64,000 nucleotides of DNA from Actinacidiphila yanglinensis (GTDB taxonomy: Bacteria; Actinomycetota; Actinomycetes; Streptomycetales; Streptomycetaceae), in NCBI RefSeq assembly GCF_900107965.1, contig NZ_FNVU01000011.1, positions 232,023 through 296,022 of the forward strand, in the 5' to 3' direction. Position numbers and translations under genes: made by a program. The notes under the pieces are model-generated. The model was not told the origin of the DNA and did not search any database. It saw only the letters and a program-made list of their open reading frames with translations. The stretch's first letter is position 1. Every line of letters begins with the position of its first letter. This document shows, in pieces, positions 18,000 through 26,784 of the stretch.

Positions 18000-19095
18000 G
18001 GGGCGCCGGAACCGGCTCGGCGCAGCCGCAGCTCGCCCGGAGCACCAGCGAGACCGGCAGGACCACGGGCCGGGGATCGCGCTGCGGTGCGGCGATGCGG
18101 TCCACGAGGAGGGCGACCGCCTCCTCGCCGATCCGCCGGCTGGGCTGGCGCACGGTGGTCAGCGGCGGGTGGGCCATCGCCCCGAGGGGGATGCCGTCGA
18201 AGCCGGTCACCGCGATGTCCTGCGGGACGCGGACGCCGTGCGCCGCGAACTCCTCCAGCGCGCCCACCGCCATCTGGTCGTTGGCCAGCAGCAGGGCCTG
18301 GGGCAGGCCGGGCGTCGGCCCGCCGCCCGCGACGAGGGTCCGGGCGGCCTCGCGGCCGGCGGTGCGGGTCAGGGCGCCGCGCAGGGTGGGCTCGGGCGGC
18401 ACCGGGAGGCCCGCGTCGCGGCAGGCGTCCTGGTAGCCGAGGAAGCGCTCCTCGGCGTCGGGGGAGTCCGCGGGGCCGCCGACGAAGGCCAGGTCGGTGA
18501 GGCCGTGGTCGGTGATCAGATGGCGGGTCAACTCCCGTTGCCCGTCGCGGTTGTCGACCTGCACGTTGTCGAGGTGGCCGAGCTCGGCCGGCCCTGCCAG
18601 GGTGACCACCGGCATGCGGCGGGAGACCGTCTCCAGGTCCTTGGCGTCGACGGTGCGGGACATGACGGCGAACCCGTCGACGTGCCCGGCCAGGGTGGCG
18701 ACCAGGTTCGTCGGACCGTCGCGCAGCGAGGCGGCGATCAGCAGGGCGTAGCCGCGGCTGCGGGCCGCGCGCTCCATGCCGCGGATGATGTGGTCGGCGT
18801 AGAGGGTGGCGGCGTTCTCGTCACCGTCGCCCGGGGTGTCCGTCTCGGGGTCGGTGTAGTCGGGGAAGCACAGGCCGAGGATGCCGGTGGTCCTGCTGGC
18901 CAGCCCGCGTGCGCTGCCGCTGGGCACGTAGCCGAGCTCCCGGGCGGCGGCGAGCACCTTCTCCCGGGTGGGGGCGCGGACCGCGTCCGGGGAGCGGTAG
19001 ACGCGGGACACCGTGGCGATGGACACCCGCGCGCGCTCGGCCACGTCGTAGACCGTCGGCGTGCCCGTCTCCGGTTTCCGGGCTGCAGTGACCAC
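17989..19095 (-). CDS. LacI-family transcriptional repressor of the glucoside locus
   Basis: A 368-residue LacI/GalR regulator. The N-terminal HTH is VYDVAERARVSIATVSRVYR followed by hinge helix SGSARGLAS. The rest is a periplasmic-binding-like effector domain (GILGLCFPDY, DGFAVMSR, AFVGGPADSPDAEERFLGY, ALLLANDQMAVGAL, VTGFDGIPLGAM). The start is GTG 19095 with GGAGGAG 7 bases upstream. A copy of the 14-bp palindrome lies at 19115-19128, 20 bp before this start, so the gene probably represses itself. It is divergent from the binding-protein gene and convergent with GH13, and most likely controls both. Effector: probably the imported oligosaccharide or a derivative. Confidence 0.93.
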   Translation of the reverse strand: MVTAARKPETGTPTVYDVAERARVSIATVSRVYRSPDAVRAPTREKVLAAARELGYVPSGSARGLASRTTGILGLCFPDYTDPETDTPGDGDENAATLYADHIIRGMERAARSRGYALLIAASLRDGPTNLVATLAGHVDGFAVMSRTVDAKDLETVSRRMPVVTLAGPAELGHLDNVQVDNRDGQRELTRHLITDHGLTDLAFVGGPADSPDAEERFLGYQDACRDAGLPVPPEPTLRGALTRTAGREAARTLVAGGGPTPGLPQALLLANDQMAVGALEEFAAHGVRVPQDIAVTGFDGIPLGAMAHPPLTTVRQPSRRIGEEAVALLVDRIAAPQRDPRPVVLPVSLVLRASCGCAEPVPAPRRG

Positions 19096-19114
19096 CTGGT
19101 GCTCCTCCTGTTCC

Positions 19115-19128
19115 TGTATGCGCGTACA
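19115..19128 (-). promoter_or_regulatory. LacI-type operator at the repressor's own promoter
   Basis: TGTATGCGCGTACA, a 14-bp near-palindrome with one mismatch to TGTATGCGCATACA, located 20-33 bp upstream of the lacI GTG. It implies autoregulation. Confidence 0.75.
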
Positions 19129-19238
19129 CGCTGGGGCACACCGTACCTTTCCGCGCCGGGACATCGGCCGGAGCGCAGCCGAATCGCAACCCGGAGGACT
19201 TCCGCGGTTCACAGGCCGGGAGGCTTGCGGAAATGAAA

Positions 19239-19252
19239 TGTATGCGCATACA
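19239..19252 (+). promoter_or_regulatory. perfect LacI-type operator at the ABC transporter promoter
   Basis: TGTATGCGCATACA is a perfect 14-bp palindrome. It lies between and over candidate promoter elements TTGCGG (19225-19230) and TACAGT (19249-19254, 18-bp spacing), the classical place for repression. The binding-protein gene starts 74 bp downstream. Confidence 0.8.
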
Positions 19253-19325
19253 GTGCCGAAGGCGCAGGCAGGAGCCTGTACCCCTCCCCTCCCGGGGGGC
19301 CTCGACGGAGAGGATCAAGCTCACC

Positions 19326-20978
19326 ATGACGCGTGCCAGCGGGAGGCGACTGAGGGCCGCCGCCGCCTTCGGGGCGGCGACCATACTCGTCGCCACCGGA
19401 TGTTCGGTCTCGGTCAAGTCCGGTACCTCGAACGTCGGCCCCACCACCCTGCTGGTCGGTGGCGCGGACAGCGGCACGCCGGCTCTCTTCAAGAACTTCA
19501 ACCCGTTCTCGCCGAACAAGCGCAACCTGACGACCTGGATGTACGAGCCGCTGGAGGTCGTCAACAACCTCAACAGCGCGGAGACGCCGTTCCTGGCCAC
19601 CGGCTACACCCAGCCGAACGCCGAGACGGTCGACTTCACCATCCGGCAGGGCGTGAAGTGGTCGGACGGCAAGCCGTTCACGCCGGCGGACGTGGCCTTC
19701 ACCTTCGACCTGCTGCGGGCCCACCCCGCGCTGGACGTCAATGGTGACTGGCAGCACATCCGGTCGCTGTCCGTGTCGGGCGACCACGTGGTGTTCCACC
19801 TCAAGAGCGCCGACGTCCCCGCGGCGAAGGTCATCGAGCAGACCCTGATCGTCCCGGAGCACACCTGGCGCGACGTCAAGGACCCGGTGACGTACACCAA
19901 CCCGGACCCCGTGGTCACCGGCCCCTATACGCTGGACCACTTCACGCCCAACCAGTACACCCTCGCCAAGAACGAGAAGTACTGGCAGGCGGACAAGGTC
20001 GCGGTGCAGAAGATCGTCGTCCCCGGGTCCAGCTCCGACCTGGCCATCGCCACGCAGGGCTACGACTGGGCGTACTCCTTCTTCCCGAACGTGGACAACA
20101 CCTGGGTGAAGGCGGACAAGCAGCACAACAGCTACTGGTTCCCGCCGGGCGGCATCGTCGGGCTGCTGCCCAACCTCACCAAGGCGCCGTTCGACAACCT
20201 GGACTTCCGCGAGGGCCTGTCGCTGGGGCTGGACCGCCAGCAGATCGCCGACAAGGCCGAGCAGGGCTACGTGAAGGCGGCCAGCCAGACCGGGCTGCTG
20301 CTGCCCAACGAGAAGTCCTCGCTCAACCCCTCCATCCCGGACCAGGGCATGGTGTCCCAGAACACCACCGCCGCCTACGCGCACTTCGCCAAGGCCGGTT
20401 ACACCCGGAAGGGCGGCAAGCTCGTCGACCGCGCGGGCAAGCCGCTGACGGTGACCCTGACCACGCCGGACGGCTGGGCGGACTGGCTGCAGGGCGCGCA
20501 GGAGATCATCGAGCAGCTGCGCGGGCTGGGCATCACGGTCAAGCTCGACAAGCCGCAACCGGCGTCCTACCAGCAGGACCTGCAGAACGGCGACTTCGAC
20601 CTGGCGCTGGGCACCGTCGGCGGCTCGGGCTCGCTCTTCCAGGACTACAACAACCTGCTGAACTCGGACTTCAAGAAGCCGGTGGGCAAGTCCACCGCAT
20701 CCAACTACCAACGCTACGGCGACCCGGCGACCGACGCGCTGCTGGACAAGCTCAAGACCACCAGCGACCCGACCGAGCAGCGGCAGCTCACCGACCAGCT
20801 CCAGAACGTGGTGTACCAGCAGCTGCCGGTCCTCTCGCTCTTCTACGGCGGCCTGTGGGGCCTGTCCAGCGACAAGAAGTTCACCGGCTGGCCCAGCCAG
20901 AAGAATCCCTATGCGTCATTGATGACCTGGGGTTCCACCCCGCTTCTGGTGATGACGCATCTGCGGTTGGCGAAGTAG
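19326..20978 (+). CDS. ABC importer substrate-binding lipoprotein, SBP family 5
   Basis: A 550-residue lipoprotein. The N-terminus has a positively charged start, a hydrophobic stretch and lipobox LVATGC with Cys as the acylated residue. The mature part is of the OppA/DppA cluster (SBP_bac_5): TWMYEPLEVV, VDFTIRQGVKWSDGKPFTPADV, YGDPATDALLDKLK. Family 5 proteins bind peptides, nickel, or in several bacteria beta-glucosides and cello-oligosaccharides. The sugar context here favours an oligosaccharide or glycoside. The start is ATG 19326 (GGAGAGGA upstream); an in-frame ATG at 19233 lies upstream of the operator and is rejected. Confidence 0.9.
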   Translation: MTRASGRRLRAAAAFGAATILVATGCSVSVKSGTSNVGPTTLLVGGADSGTPALFKNFNPFSPNKRNLTTWMYEPLEVVNNLNSAETPFLATGYTQPNAETVDFTIRQGVKWSDGKPFTPADVAFTFDLLRAHPALDVNGDWQHIRSLSVSGDHVVFHLKSADVPAAKVIEQTLIVPEHTWRDVKDPVTYTNPDPVVTGPYTLDHFTPNQYTLAKNEKYWQADKVAVQKIVVPGSSSDLAIATQGYDWAYSFFPNVDNTWVKADKQHNSYWFPPGGIVGLLPNLTKAPFDNLDFREGLSLGLDRQQIADKAEQGYVKAASQTGLLLPNEKSSLNPSIPDQGMVSQNTTAAYAHFAKAGYTRKGGKLVDRAGKPLTVTLTTPDGWADWLQGAQEIIEQLRGLGITVKLDKPQPASYQQDLQNGDFDLALGTVGGSGSLFQDYNNLLNSDFKKPVGKSTASNYQRYGDPATDALLDKLKTTSDPTEQRQLTDQLQNVVYQQLPVLSLFYGGLWGLSSDKKFTGWPSQKNPYASLMTWGSTPLLVMTHLRLAK

Positions 20979-21008
20979 GCGACCGCGGAAGGACGAGGAG
21001 AACCCCTC

Positions 21009-21989
21009 ATGCGCTACATCCTGCGCAAGTTCGGGCTGCTGCTGCTCACCTTGTGGGCCGCGGTCACGCTCAACTACGCGCTTCCCCGGCTGATGCCGGG
21101 CTCGCCGGCCGACGCGGCCGTCGCGAAGCTCTCGCAGAACGGACCGGTGGCCCCGTCCACCCGTGCCGCGATCGAGGCCCAACTGGGCGTGCCGACCGGC
21201 AGTTGGTGGCACCAGTACACGCAGTACCTGGACAACGTCGTCCACCTGCGGTTCGGGGTGTCCTACACCTTCTTCCCGCAGTCGGTGTCGAGCATGGTGG
21301 GCCAGGCGCTGCCCTGGACCCTGGTGATGGTCGGCCTGGTGACGGTGCTCGCCTTCGTCGTCGGCTCGCTGATCGGCGTGGCCGCGGCGTGGCGGCGCGG
21401 TACCTGGCTGGACTCGCTGCCCACCCTGTCCGGCGCGTTCCTCGCGGCGTTCCCCTACTTCTGGACGGCGCTGCTGCTGGTCTTCTTCGTGGGGTACGTC
21501 TTCGGCTGGTTCCCGACCTCGGGGGCGTACTCGGCCGACGCGGTGCCGAACCTGTCGTTCGGCTTCGTCGGCGACTCGCTGTACCACGCGGTGCTGCCGG
21601 CCCTGACGATCCTGATCACCTCCCTGGGCGGCTGGATCCTCGGCATGCGCAACACCATGATCGGCACCATCGGCGAGGACTACGTGACCTTCGCCGAGGC
21701 GAACGGCCTGCGCGGCCGCACCGTCGCCCTGCGTTACGCGGCGCGCAACGCGCTGCTCCCCAACCTCACCGGCTTCGGCATGGCGCTGGGCGGTGTGGTC
21801 GGCGGCTCGCTGCTGGTCGAGCAGGTCTTCAACTACCCCGGCGTCGGCCACCTGCTCTACAGCGCGGTGACCAACCACGACTACCCGCTGATGCAGGCGC
21901 TCTTCCTGATGATCACGGTGTGCGTGCTGGTCGCGAACTTCATCGTGGACGTCCTCTACGGCGTCCTGGACCCCCGGACCAGGCGGTGA
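21009..21989 (+). CDS. ABC importer permease, DppB/OppB type
   Basis: A 326-residue inner membrane permease with about six hydrophobic helices. The N-terminal MRYILRKFGLLLLTLWAAVT and long periplasmic loop after TM1 (NYALPRLMPGSP) are the OppB_N domain. The cytoplasmic coupling EAA loop is YVTFAEANGLRGRTVALRY. It pairs with the following DppC-type permease to form the channel. The ribosome site is AAGGACGAGGAG. It lies 30 bp after the binding-protein gene in the same operon. Confidence 0.92.
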   Translation: MRYILRKFGLLLLTLWAAVTLNYALPRLMPGSPADAAVAKLSQNGPVAPSTRAAIEAQLGVPTGSWWHQYTQYLDNVVHLRFGVSYTFFPQSVSSMVGQALPWTLVMVGLVTVLAFVVGSLIGVAAAWRRGTWLDSLPTLSGAFLAAFPYFWTALLLVFFVGYVFGWFPTSGAYSADAVPNLSFGFVGDSLYHAVLPALTILITSLGGWILGMRNTMIGTIGEDYVTFAEANGLRGRTVALRYAARNALLPNLTGFGMALGGVVGGSLLVEQVFNYPGVGHLLYSAVTNHDYPLMQALFLMITVCVLVANFIVDVLYGVLDPRTRR

Positions 21990-21994
21990 CCGAG

Positions 21995-22927
21995 ATGACC
22001 TCCCTCCCTGCGAACCCGCCGTCGCCCACCGTGCCCGCGGCACCCGTGCGTACGGGCGCCCTGCGCGCACTCCAGGTCTTCGGCCGCTCCTTCGGCACCG
22101 TGTGGAGCAACGGCAAGGCCCGTGTGGGCCTGGTGATCCTCGCCGTCTTCGTCCTGGTGGCGATCTTCGCGCCGGTGCTCGCGCCGTACTCCCCGCACGC
22201 CAACGACTTCACCCCCGACGCCGGAGGCAGCTCCGCCCACCTCCTCGGCACGACCGGCGCCGGCGAGGACGTGCTGTCCCAACTCCTCTACGGGGCCCGG
22301 GTGTCGATCGTGGTCGGTTTCGTCGCCGGCGGCCTGTCCACGCTGGTCGCGGTGGCGGTCGGACTGTCCTGGGGCTACCTGCGGAACTGGCTCGGCGAGG
22401 TGGTCAACTTCGTCGTCAACCTCTTCCTGGTGGTGCCGGGGCTGCCCCTGATGATCATCATCGCGGCCTACCTGCAGAACGGCGGGCTGCCGGTGATCGT
22501 GCTGGTGGTCGTGATCACCGGCTGGGCCTGGGGAGCGCGGGTGCTGCGGGCGCAGACCCAGTCGCTGCGCAGCCGGGACTTCGTCACCGCTGCGCTGTTC
22601 AGCGGGGAGAGCGCGAGCCGGGTGGTGTTCCGGGAGATCCTCCCCAACATGACCTCGATGATCGCCGGTTCGTTCTTCGGCGCGGCCACCGCCGCGGTGC
22701 TGGCCGAGTCCGGGCTGTCCTTCCTCGGGCTGGGCGACCCCTTCACGGTCAGCTGGGGCTCGATGCTCTACTGGGCGCAGAACTCCAACGCCCTCCTCAC
22801 CGGCCAGTGGGTCCTGCTGTTCGCCCCGGGGCTGTGCGTCGCGCTGCTGGCCACCGCGATGACCCTGGTCAACTTCGGCGTCGACGGGCTCAGCAACCCG
22901 CGGCTGCGGGAAGGAAACGGACGATGA
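21995..22927 (+). CDS. ABC importer permease, DppC/OppC type
   Basis: A 310-residue permease: TM1 VGLVILAVFVLVAIFAPVLA, then the short OppC_N periplasmic loop (GTTGAGEDVLSQLLYGARVS), and five further helices. The EAA loop is FVTAALFSGESASRVVFREI. The start could be GTG 21986, overlapping the previous stop, or ATG 21995 with AGGCGGTG before it; the latter is chosen. The 3' end overlaps the ATPase start as ATGA, so the genes are translationally coupled. Confidence 0.9.
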   Translation: MTSLPANPPSPTVPAAPVRTGALRALQVFGRSFGTVWSNGKARVGLVILAVFVLVAIFAPVLAPYSPHANDFTPDAGGSSAHLLGTTGAGEDVLSQLLYGARVSIVVGFVAGGLSTLVAVAVGLSWGYLRNWLGEVVNFVVNLFLVVPGLPLMIIIAAYLQNGGLPVIVLVVVITGWAWGARVLRAQTQSLRSRDFVTAALFSGESASRVVFREILPNMTSMIAGSFFGAATAAVLAESGLSFLGLGDPFTVSWGSMLYWAQNSNALLTGQWVLLFAPGLCVALLATAMTLVNFGVDGLSNPRLREGNGR

Positions 22928-24606
22928 GCCTCCTCGACGTCAAGAACCTCAGCGTCGTCTACGAGCCGCGCGGCGCCGAGCCGACCATGGCGGTCAAGGA
23001 CGCCTCCTTCCGTATCGAGGAGGGCGAGTTCGTCGGCCTGGTCGGCGAGTCGGGATCGGGGAAGTCCACGCTGGGCTTCGCGCTGACCCGGCTGGCCAAG
23101 CCCCCCGCGCGGATCGCCGGCGGCCGGATCCTCTTCGACGGGACGGACGTCGCCGCCCTGGACTCCGAGCAGTTGCGCCGGCAGCGGCACGGCGGCTTCG
23201 CCATGGTCCTGCAGTCCGGGATGAACGCGCTCAACCCGGTGCGCACCGTCGGCCACCACTTCGCGGACATCTTCGCCGCCCACGGCCATGTGCCGCGGCA
23301 ACGGCGCCGCAGCCGTGCGGTGGAACTGCTGGAGAAGGTCGAGCTGACCGGCGCCGTCCTCGACCGCTACCCGGGAGAGCTCTCGGGCGGCATGCGGCAA
23401 CGCGTCTCCATCGCCCTGGCGCTGTCCCTCGAACCCCGGCTGATGGTCTTCGACGAGCCCACCACGGCGCTCGACGTGATGGTCCAGCACGCGGTGATGC
23501 GCACCATCCGGGAGCTGCAGGAGCGCGAGGGCTTCACCGCGGTCCTGATCAGCCACGACCTGGGAGTGGTGCTGGAGTCCACGGCCCGGGTGATGGTGAT
23601 GAAGGACGGCGTCATCGTCGAGGACGCTCCCTCCCGGGAGATCTTCGAGCGGCCTCAGCACGCCTACACCCGTACGCTGCTGGGCCACTACGCCGACCCG
23701 CGCGCCGAAGTGGTGGAGCTGCCCGGGCTGCCCGCGGACGGGCGCAGGACGGCGCCGGCGGGCGGCGGCCGCGGCCGCGCGGCCGCCCAGGCCGCGATCG
23801 TGGTGGAGGACGTCAGCCGGGTCTACCCGGGGCGGCGGCGCGGGGACACCCCGGTGGCCGCCGTGCGGGAGGTCTCCTTCCGCCTGGAGCCGGGCCAGTC
23901 GATGGCCCTGGTCGGCCAGAGCGGCTCGGGGAAGTCCACCCTGGCGAAGCTGATCACCGGCGTGGAGCAGCCCAGCAGCGGCACGATCTCCTTCGGCGAC
24001 CTGCGGGTGGACCGGCTGCGCCGCAGGAAGCTGCACAAGCTGCACGCCGACGTCCAGATGGTCTTCCAGGACCCGTACGCCGCGCTCAACCCGCTGCACA
24101 CCGTCGAGTACGCGCTGACCCGTCCGGTGGTCAACTTCACCGGGCGCAGCGGCGCCGACGCCCGCCGGCGGGTGCTCGAACTGCTGGAGATCGTGGGGCT
24201 GACCCCCGTCGAGCAGTTCGCCGCCCGGCTGCCGCACGAGCTGTCCGGCGGCCAGCGCCAGCGGGTGGTCATCGCCCGCGCCCTGGCGGCCGATCCGCAG
24301 GTGCTGATCGCCGACGAGCCGGTCTCCATGCTCGACGTGTCGCTGCGGGCCGGCGTCCTGGCCCTGCTCAGGGACCTGCGGGAGGACTTCGGCGTCTCGC
24401 TGCTCTACATCACCCACGACCTGCTGTCCGCGCGGATGGTCACCGACCGGATCATGGTGCTCCACGAGGGCCGGGTGGTGGAGTCCGGGCCGACCGCGCA
24501 GGTCCTGCGGTTCCCCGAGCACGACTACACCACCCGGCTGCTGGACTCCCTGCCGCAGCCGGCCCGCCGCTTCGCGGCCGCGGGCTCCGACGGGGACGCG
24601 GCATGA
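22924..24606 (+). CDS. fused DppD-DppF ABC ATPase
   Basis: A 560-residue protein carrying two complete nucleotide-binding domains in one chain. Domain 1 has Walker A GESGSGKST, signature LSGGMRQR and Walker B LMVFDEPTTALDV. Domain 2 has GQSGSGKST, LSGGQRQR and VLIADEPVSMLDV. Domain 1 resembles DppD/OppD and domain 2 DppF/OppF, which are usually separate genes. The linker between them (near residues 275-298) is Gly/Arg/Ala-rich. It powers the importer formed by the two preceding permeases. The start ATG overlaps the permease stop and its end overlaps the hydrolase start (ATGA at both junctions). Confidence 0.93.
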   Translation: MSLLDVKNLSVVYEPRGAEPTMAVKDASFRIEEGEFVGLVGESGSGKSTLGFALTRLAKPPARIAGGRILFDGTDVAALDSEQLRRQRHGGFAMVLQSGMNALNPVRTVGHHFADIFAAHGHVPRQRRRSRAVELLEKVELTGAVLDRYPGELSGGMRQRVSIALALSLEPRLMVFDEPTTALDVMVQHAVMRTIRELQEREGFTAVLISHDLGVVLESTARVMVMKDGVIVEDAPSREIFERPQHAYTRTLLGHYADPRAEVVELPGLPADGRRTAPAGGGRGRAAAQAAIVVEDVSRVYPGRRRGDTPVAAVREVSFRLEPGQSMALVGQSGSGKSTLAKLITGVEQPSSGTISFGDLRVDRLRRRKLHKLHADVQMVFQDPYAALNPLHTVEYALTRPVVNFTGRSGADARRRVLELLEIVGLTPVEQFAARLPHELSGGQRQRVVIARALAADPQVLIADEPVSMLDVSLRAGVLALLRDLREDFGVSLLYITHDLLSARMVTDRIMVLHEGRVVESGPTAQVLRFPEHDYTTRLLDSLPQPARRFAAAGSDGDAA

Positions 24607-25541
24607 GCGGGGCGGACCACGTGAGTGCGGTAAACGGCGTGAGCGGGGAGGCAGCGGCCCGGGTCCGTCCGGGCCGGCGGTTCGGCGCCCTTCCGGTGCC
24701 GGCGGGGGTCGAGAACCTCGAACTGGAGCTTCCGGTCGGGGTCCTGACGGCCTTGCGGGCGCCCGCCCGGGGCGCCGCCCACGGCACCGCGCTGCTGGTC
24801 CCCGGGTTCACCGGCTCCAAGGAGGACTTCCTCCCGCTGCTGCCGCGGCTCGCCGAACGCGGCTGGGACGCCTGGGCGTTCAGCCAGCGCGGGCAGGCCG
24901 ACTCGGCGGCCCCGGCCGGTGAGAGGCACTACACCCTGGACGACTTCGCCGGTGACGTGCTCCATGCCGCCGCGCTCGTCGCCGAGGTGACCGGCCGGAC
25001 CCGAACCCACCTGCTCGGCCACAGTTTCGGCGGGACGGTCGCCCGGGCGGCCGCGATCCGGGGAGGCCGCGAGACCTTCGCGGACCTGACCATGCTCTGC
25101 TCGGGCCCGCACGGCTGGCCGGGCCGCAAGGCCGACGAGGAGGCCAGGCTGCGCGCCGCCGGGCCGCACGCCGACCTGTGGACTCTCGACCACCCCGAAC
25201 AGGCCGCGGCGGCAGCCCCGCAGGACCCCGACCCGCTCAGCGCGACCGACCGGTTCCTGCGCGAACGCTCCCTGCGCACCAGCAGGGACGGCCTGCTGGG
25301 CGCCATCGCCGTCCTCGCCGACCCGGCCGACTCCACACCCCTGCTGGCCGCCACGGCACTGCCCGTCCTGGTGGCGCACGGGGAGCGCGACAACGCCTGG
25401 CCCCAGGAATGGCAGCGGGTGATGGCCGAGCGTCTCGGCGCGCGCTACGAGGTCATCCCCGGGGCCGCCCATCTGCCCAACGAGGAGAACCCGGTCGCCA
25501 CCGCGCACCTGCTCTCCGACTTCTGGTCGCACACCCGCTGA
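24603..25541 (+). CDS. alpha/beta hydrolase (esterase/lipase-like) in the glucoside operon
   Basis: A 312-residue alpha/beta hydrolase. Visible are LVPGFTGSKEDF (oxyanion side), WAFSQRGQADS, nucleophile elbow GHSFGG with Ser141, GERDNAWP (acid region) and AAHLPNEEN (catalytic His near residue 293). No signal peptide, so cytoplasmic. It is translationally coupled to the ATPase, which indicates a direct role in the pathway. Removal of acyl groups from an imported glycoside is one attractive possibility, but the substrate cannot be read from sequence. Confidence 0.85.
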   Translation: MSGADHVSAVNGVSGEAAARVRPGRRFGALPVPAGVENLELELPVGVLTALRAPARGAAHGTALLVPGFTGSKEDFLPLLPRLAERGWDAWAFSQRGQADSAAPAGERHYTLDDFAGDVLHAAALVAEVTGRTRTHLLGHSFGGTVARAAAIRGGRETFADLTMLCSGPHGWPGRKADEEARLRAAGPHADLWTLDHPEQAAAAAPQDPDPLSATDRFLRERSLRTSRDGLLGAIAVLADPADSTPLLAATALPVLVAHGERDNAWPQEWQRVMAERLGARYEVIPGAAHLPNEENPVATAHLLSDFWSHTR

Positions 25542-25580
25542 CCAGGCGTCATCCTGCTCCTATCTGAACGAGGTCCTTCC

Positions 25581-26759
25581 GTGCTGCACTTCCCCGACGG
25601 TTTCCTGTGGGGCGCCGCCACCGCCGCCCACCAGATCGAGGGAAACAACGTCAACAACGACTGGTGGCCGCGCGAGCACGCGCCCGGCACCAGCATCGTC
25701 GAGCCCTCCGGTGACGCCTGCGACAGCTACCACCGCTTCCGCGAGGACATGACCCTGCTGCGCGACGCGGGCCTGGACACCTACCGGTTCAGCCTCGAGT
25801 GGAGCCGGATCGAGCCGGAGGAGGGCATGGTCTCCCGTGCCGCGGTCGACCACTACCGCCGCATGGTCGACACCGCCCTCGAGCTGGGCATCACCCCGAT
25901 GGTGACGCTGATGCACTTCACCGTCCCGCGGTGGTTCGCGCAGGACGGCATGTGGCGCAGCCCCAAGGCGGCGGACCGCTTCGCGCGGTTCACCGAGCTG
26001 GCCCTGCCGGTCCTGGGCAACGAGGTGACGTGGGTCTGCACGATCAACGAGCCCAACATCGCGGCGATGCTCGCCGGCGCCGACGACCCGGCGAACCTGG
26101 TCGCCTACGGCCTCCCCGCGCCGGACCTCCAGGTCGCCGACACGCTGCTGGAGTGCCACCGCCGCTCGCGCGAGGTCCTCTCCGGCGTGGGCGGGGTCCG
26201 CTCGGGCTGGACCGTCGCCACCCAGGCGTTCCAGGCCGAACCGGGTTGCGAGGAGGTGGCGCACCGGTACGGCTACCAGCGCGACGACTGGTACCTGGAG
26301 GCGGCACGCGGCGACGACTGGGTGGGCGTGCAGGCGTACACCCGGACGATCATCGGTCCGGACGGCCCGCGGCAGGTGCCCGAGGGCGTCGAGACCACAC
26401 TGACCGGGTGGGAGTACTACCCCCGGGCACTGGAACTCGGGGTGCGCAGCGCCTGGGAGAAGGCCGGCGGCACCCCGGTCTTCGTGACCGAGAACGGCAT
26501 GGCCACGGACGACGACGCCCGGCGGATCGACTACACCCGGGACGCGCTCGCCGGCCTGCACGCGGCCGTCCAGGACGGCGTGCGGGTGGAGGGCTACCTG
26601 CACTGGAGCCTGCTGGACAACTACGAGTGGGCGTCCGGCTACCGGCCCACCTTCGGCCTGGTCGCCGTGGACCGGGAGACCTTCGTGCGCACGCCGAAGC
26701 CGTCCCTGGCCTGGCTCGGCTCCGTCGCGCGCGCGGGCGGCCTCGACCCGCAGGCGTGA
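25581..26759 (+). CDS. GH1 beta-glucosidase
   Basis: A 392-residue family 1 glycoside hydrolase hydrolysing beta-linked glucose, galactose or related residues. Typical N-terminus FPDGFLWGAATAAHQIEG, then RFSLEWSRIEP, acid/base TINEPN with Glu157, nucleophile VTENGM with Glu304, and LHWSLLDNYEW for the sugar-binding region. It is shorter than the usual 440-480 residues, with reduced loops in the middle. No signal peptide, so it should cleave imported saccharide. The start is GTG 25581, after CGAGG. It is the last intact gene of the operon, 39 bp after the hydrolase. Confidence 0.92.
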   Translation: MLHFPDGFLWGAATAAHQIEGNNVNNDWWPREHAPGTSIVEPSGDACDSYHRFREDMTLLRDAGLDTYRFSLEWSRIEPEEGMVSRAAVDHYRRMVDTALELGITPMVTLMHFTVPRWFAQDGMWRSPKAADRFARFTELALPVLGNEVTWVCTINEPNIAAMLAGADDPANLVAYGLPAPDLQVADTLLECHRRSREVLSGVGGVRSGWTVATQAFQAEPGCEEVAHRYGYQRDDWYLEAARGDDWVGVQAYTRTIIGPDGPRQVPEGVETTLTGWEYYPRALELGVRSAWEKAGGTPVFVTENGMATDDDARRIDYTRDALAGLHAAVQDGVRVEGYLHWSLLDNYEWASGYRPTFGLVAVDRETFVRTPKPSLAWLGSVARAGGLDPQA

Positions 26760-26784
26760 TCCCCGCCGGGTGAACCGCCGCTGG

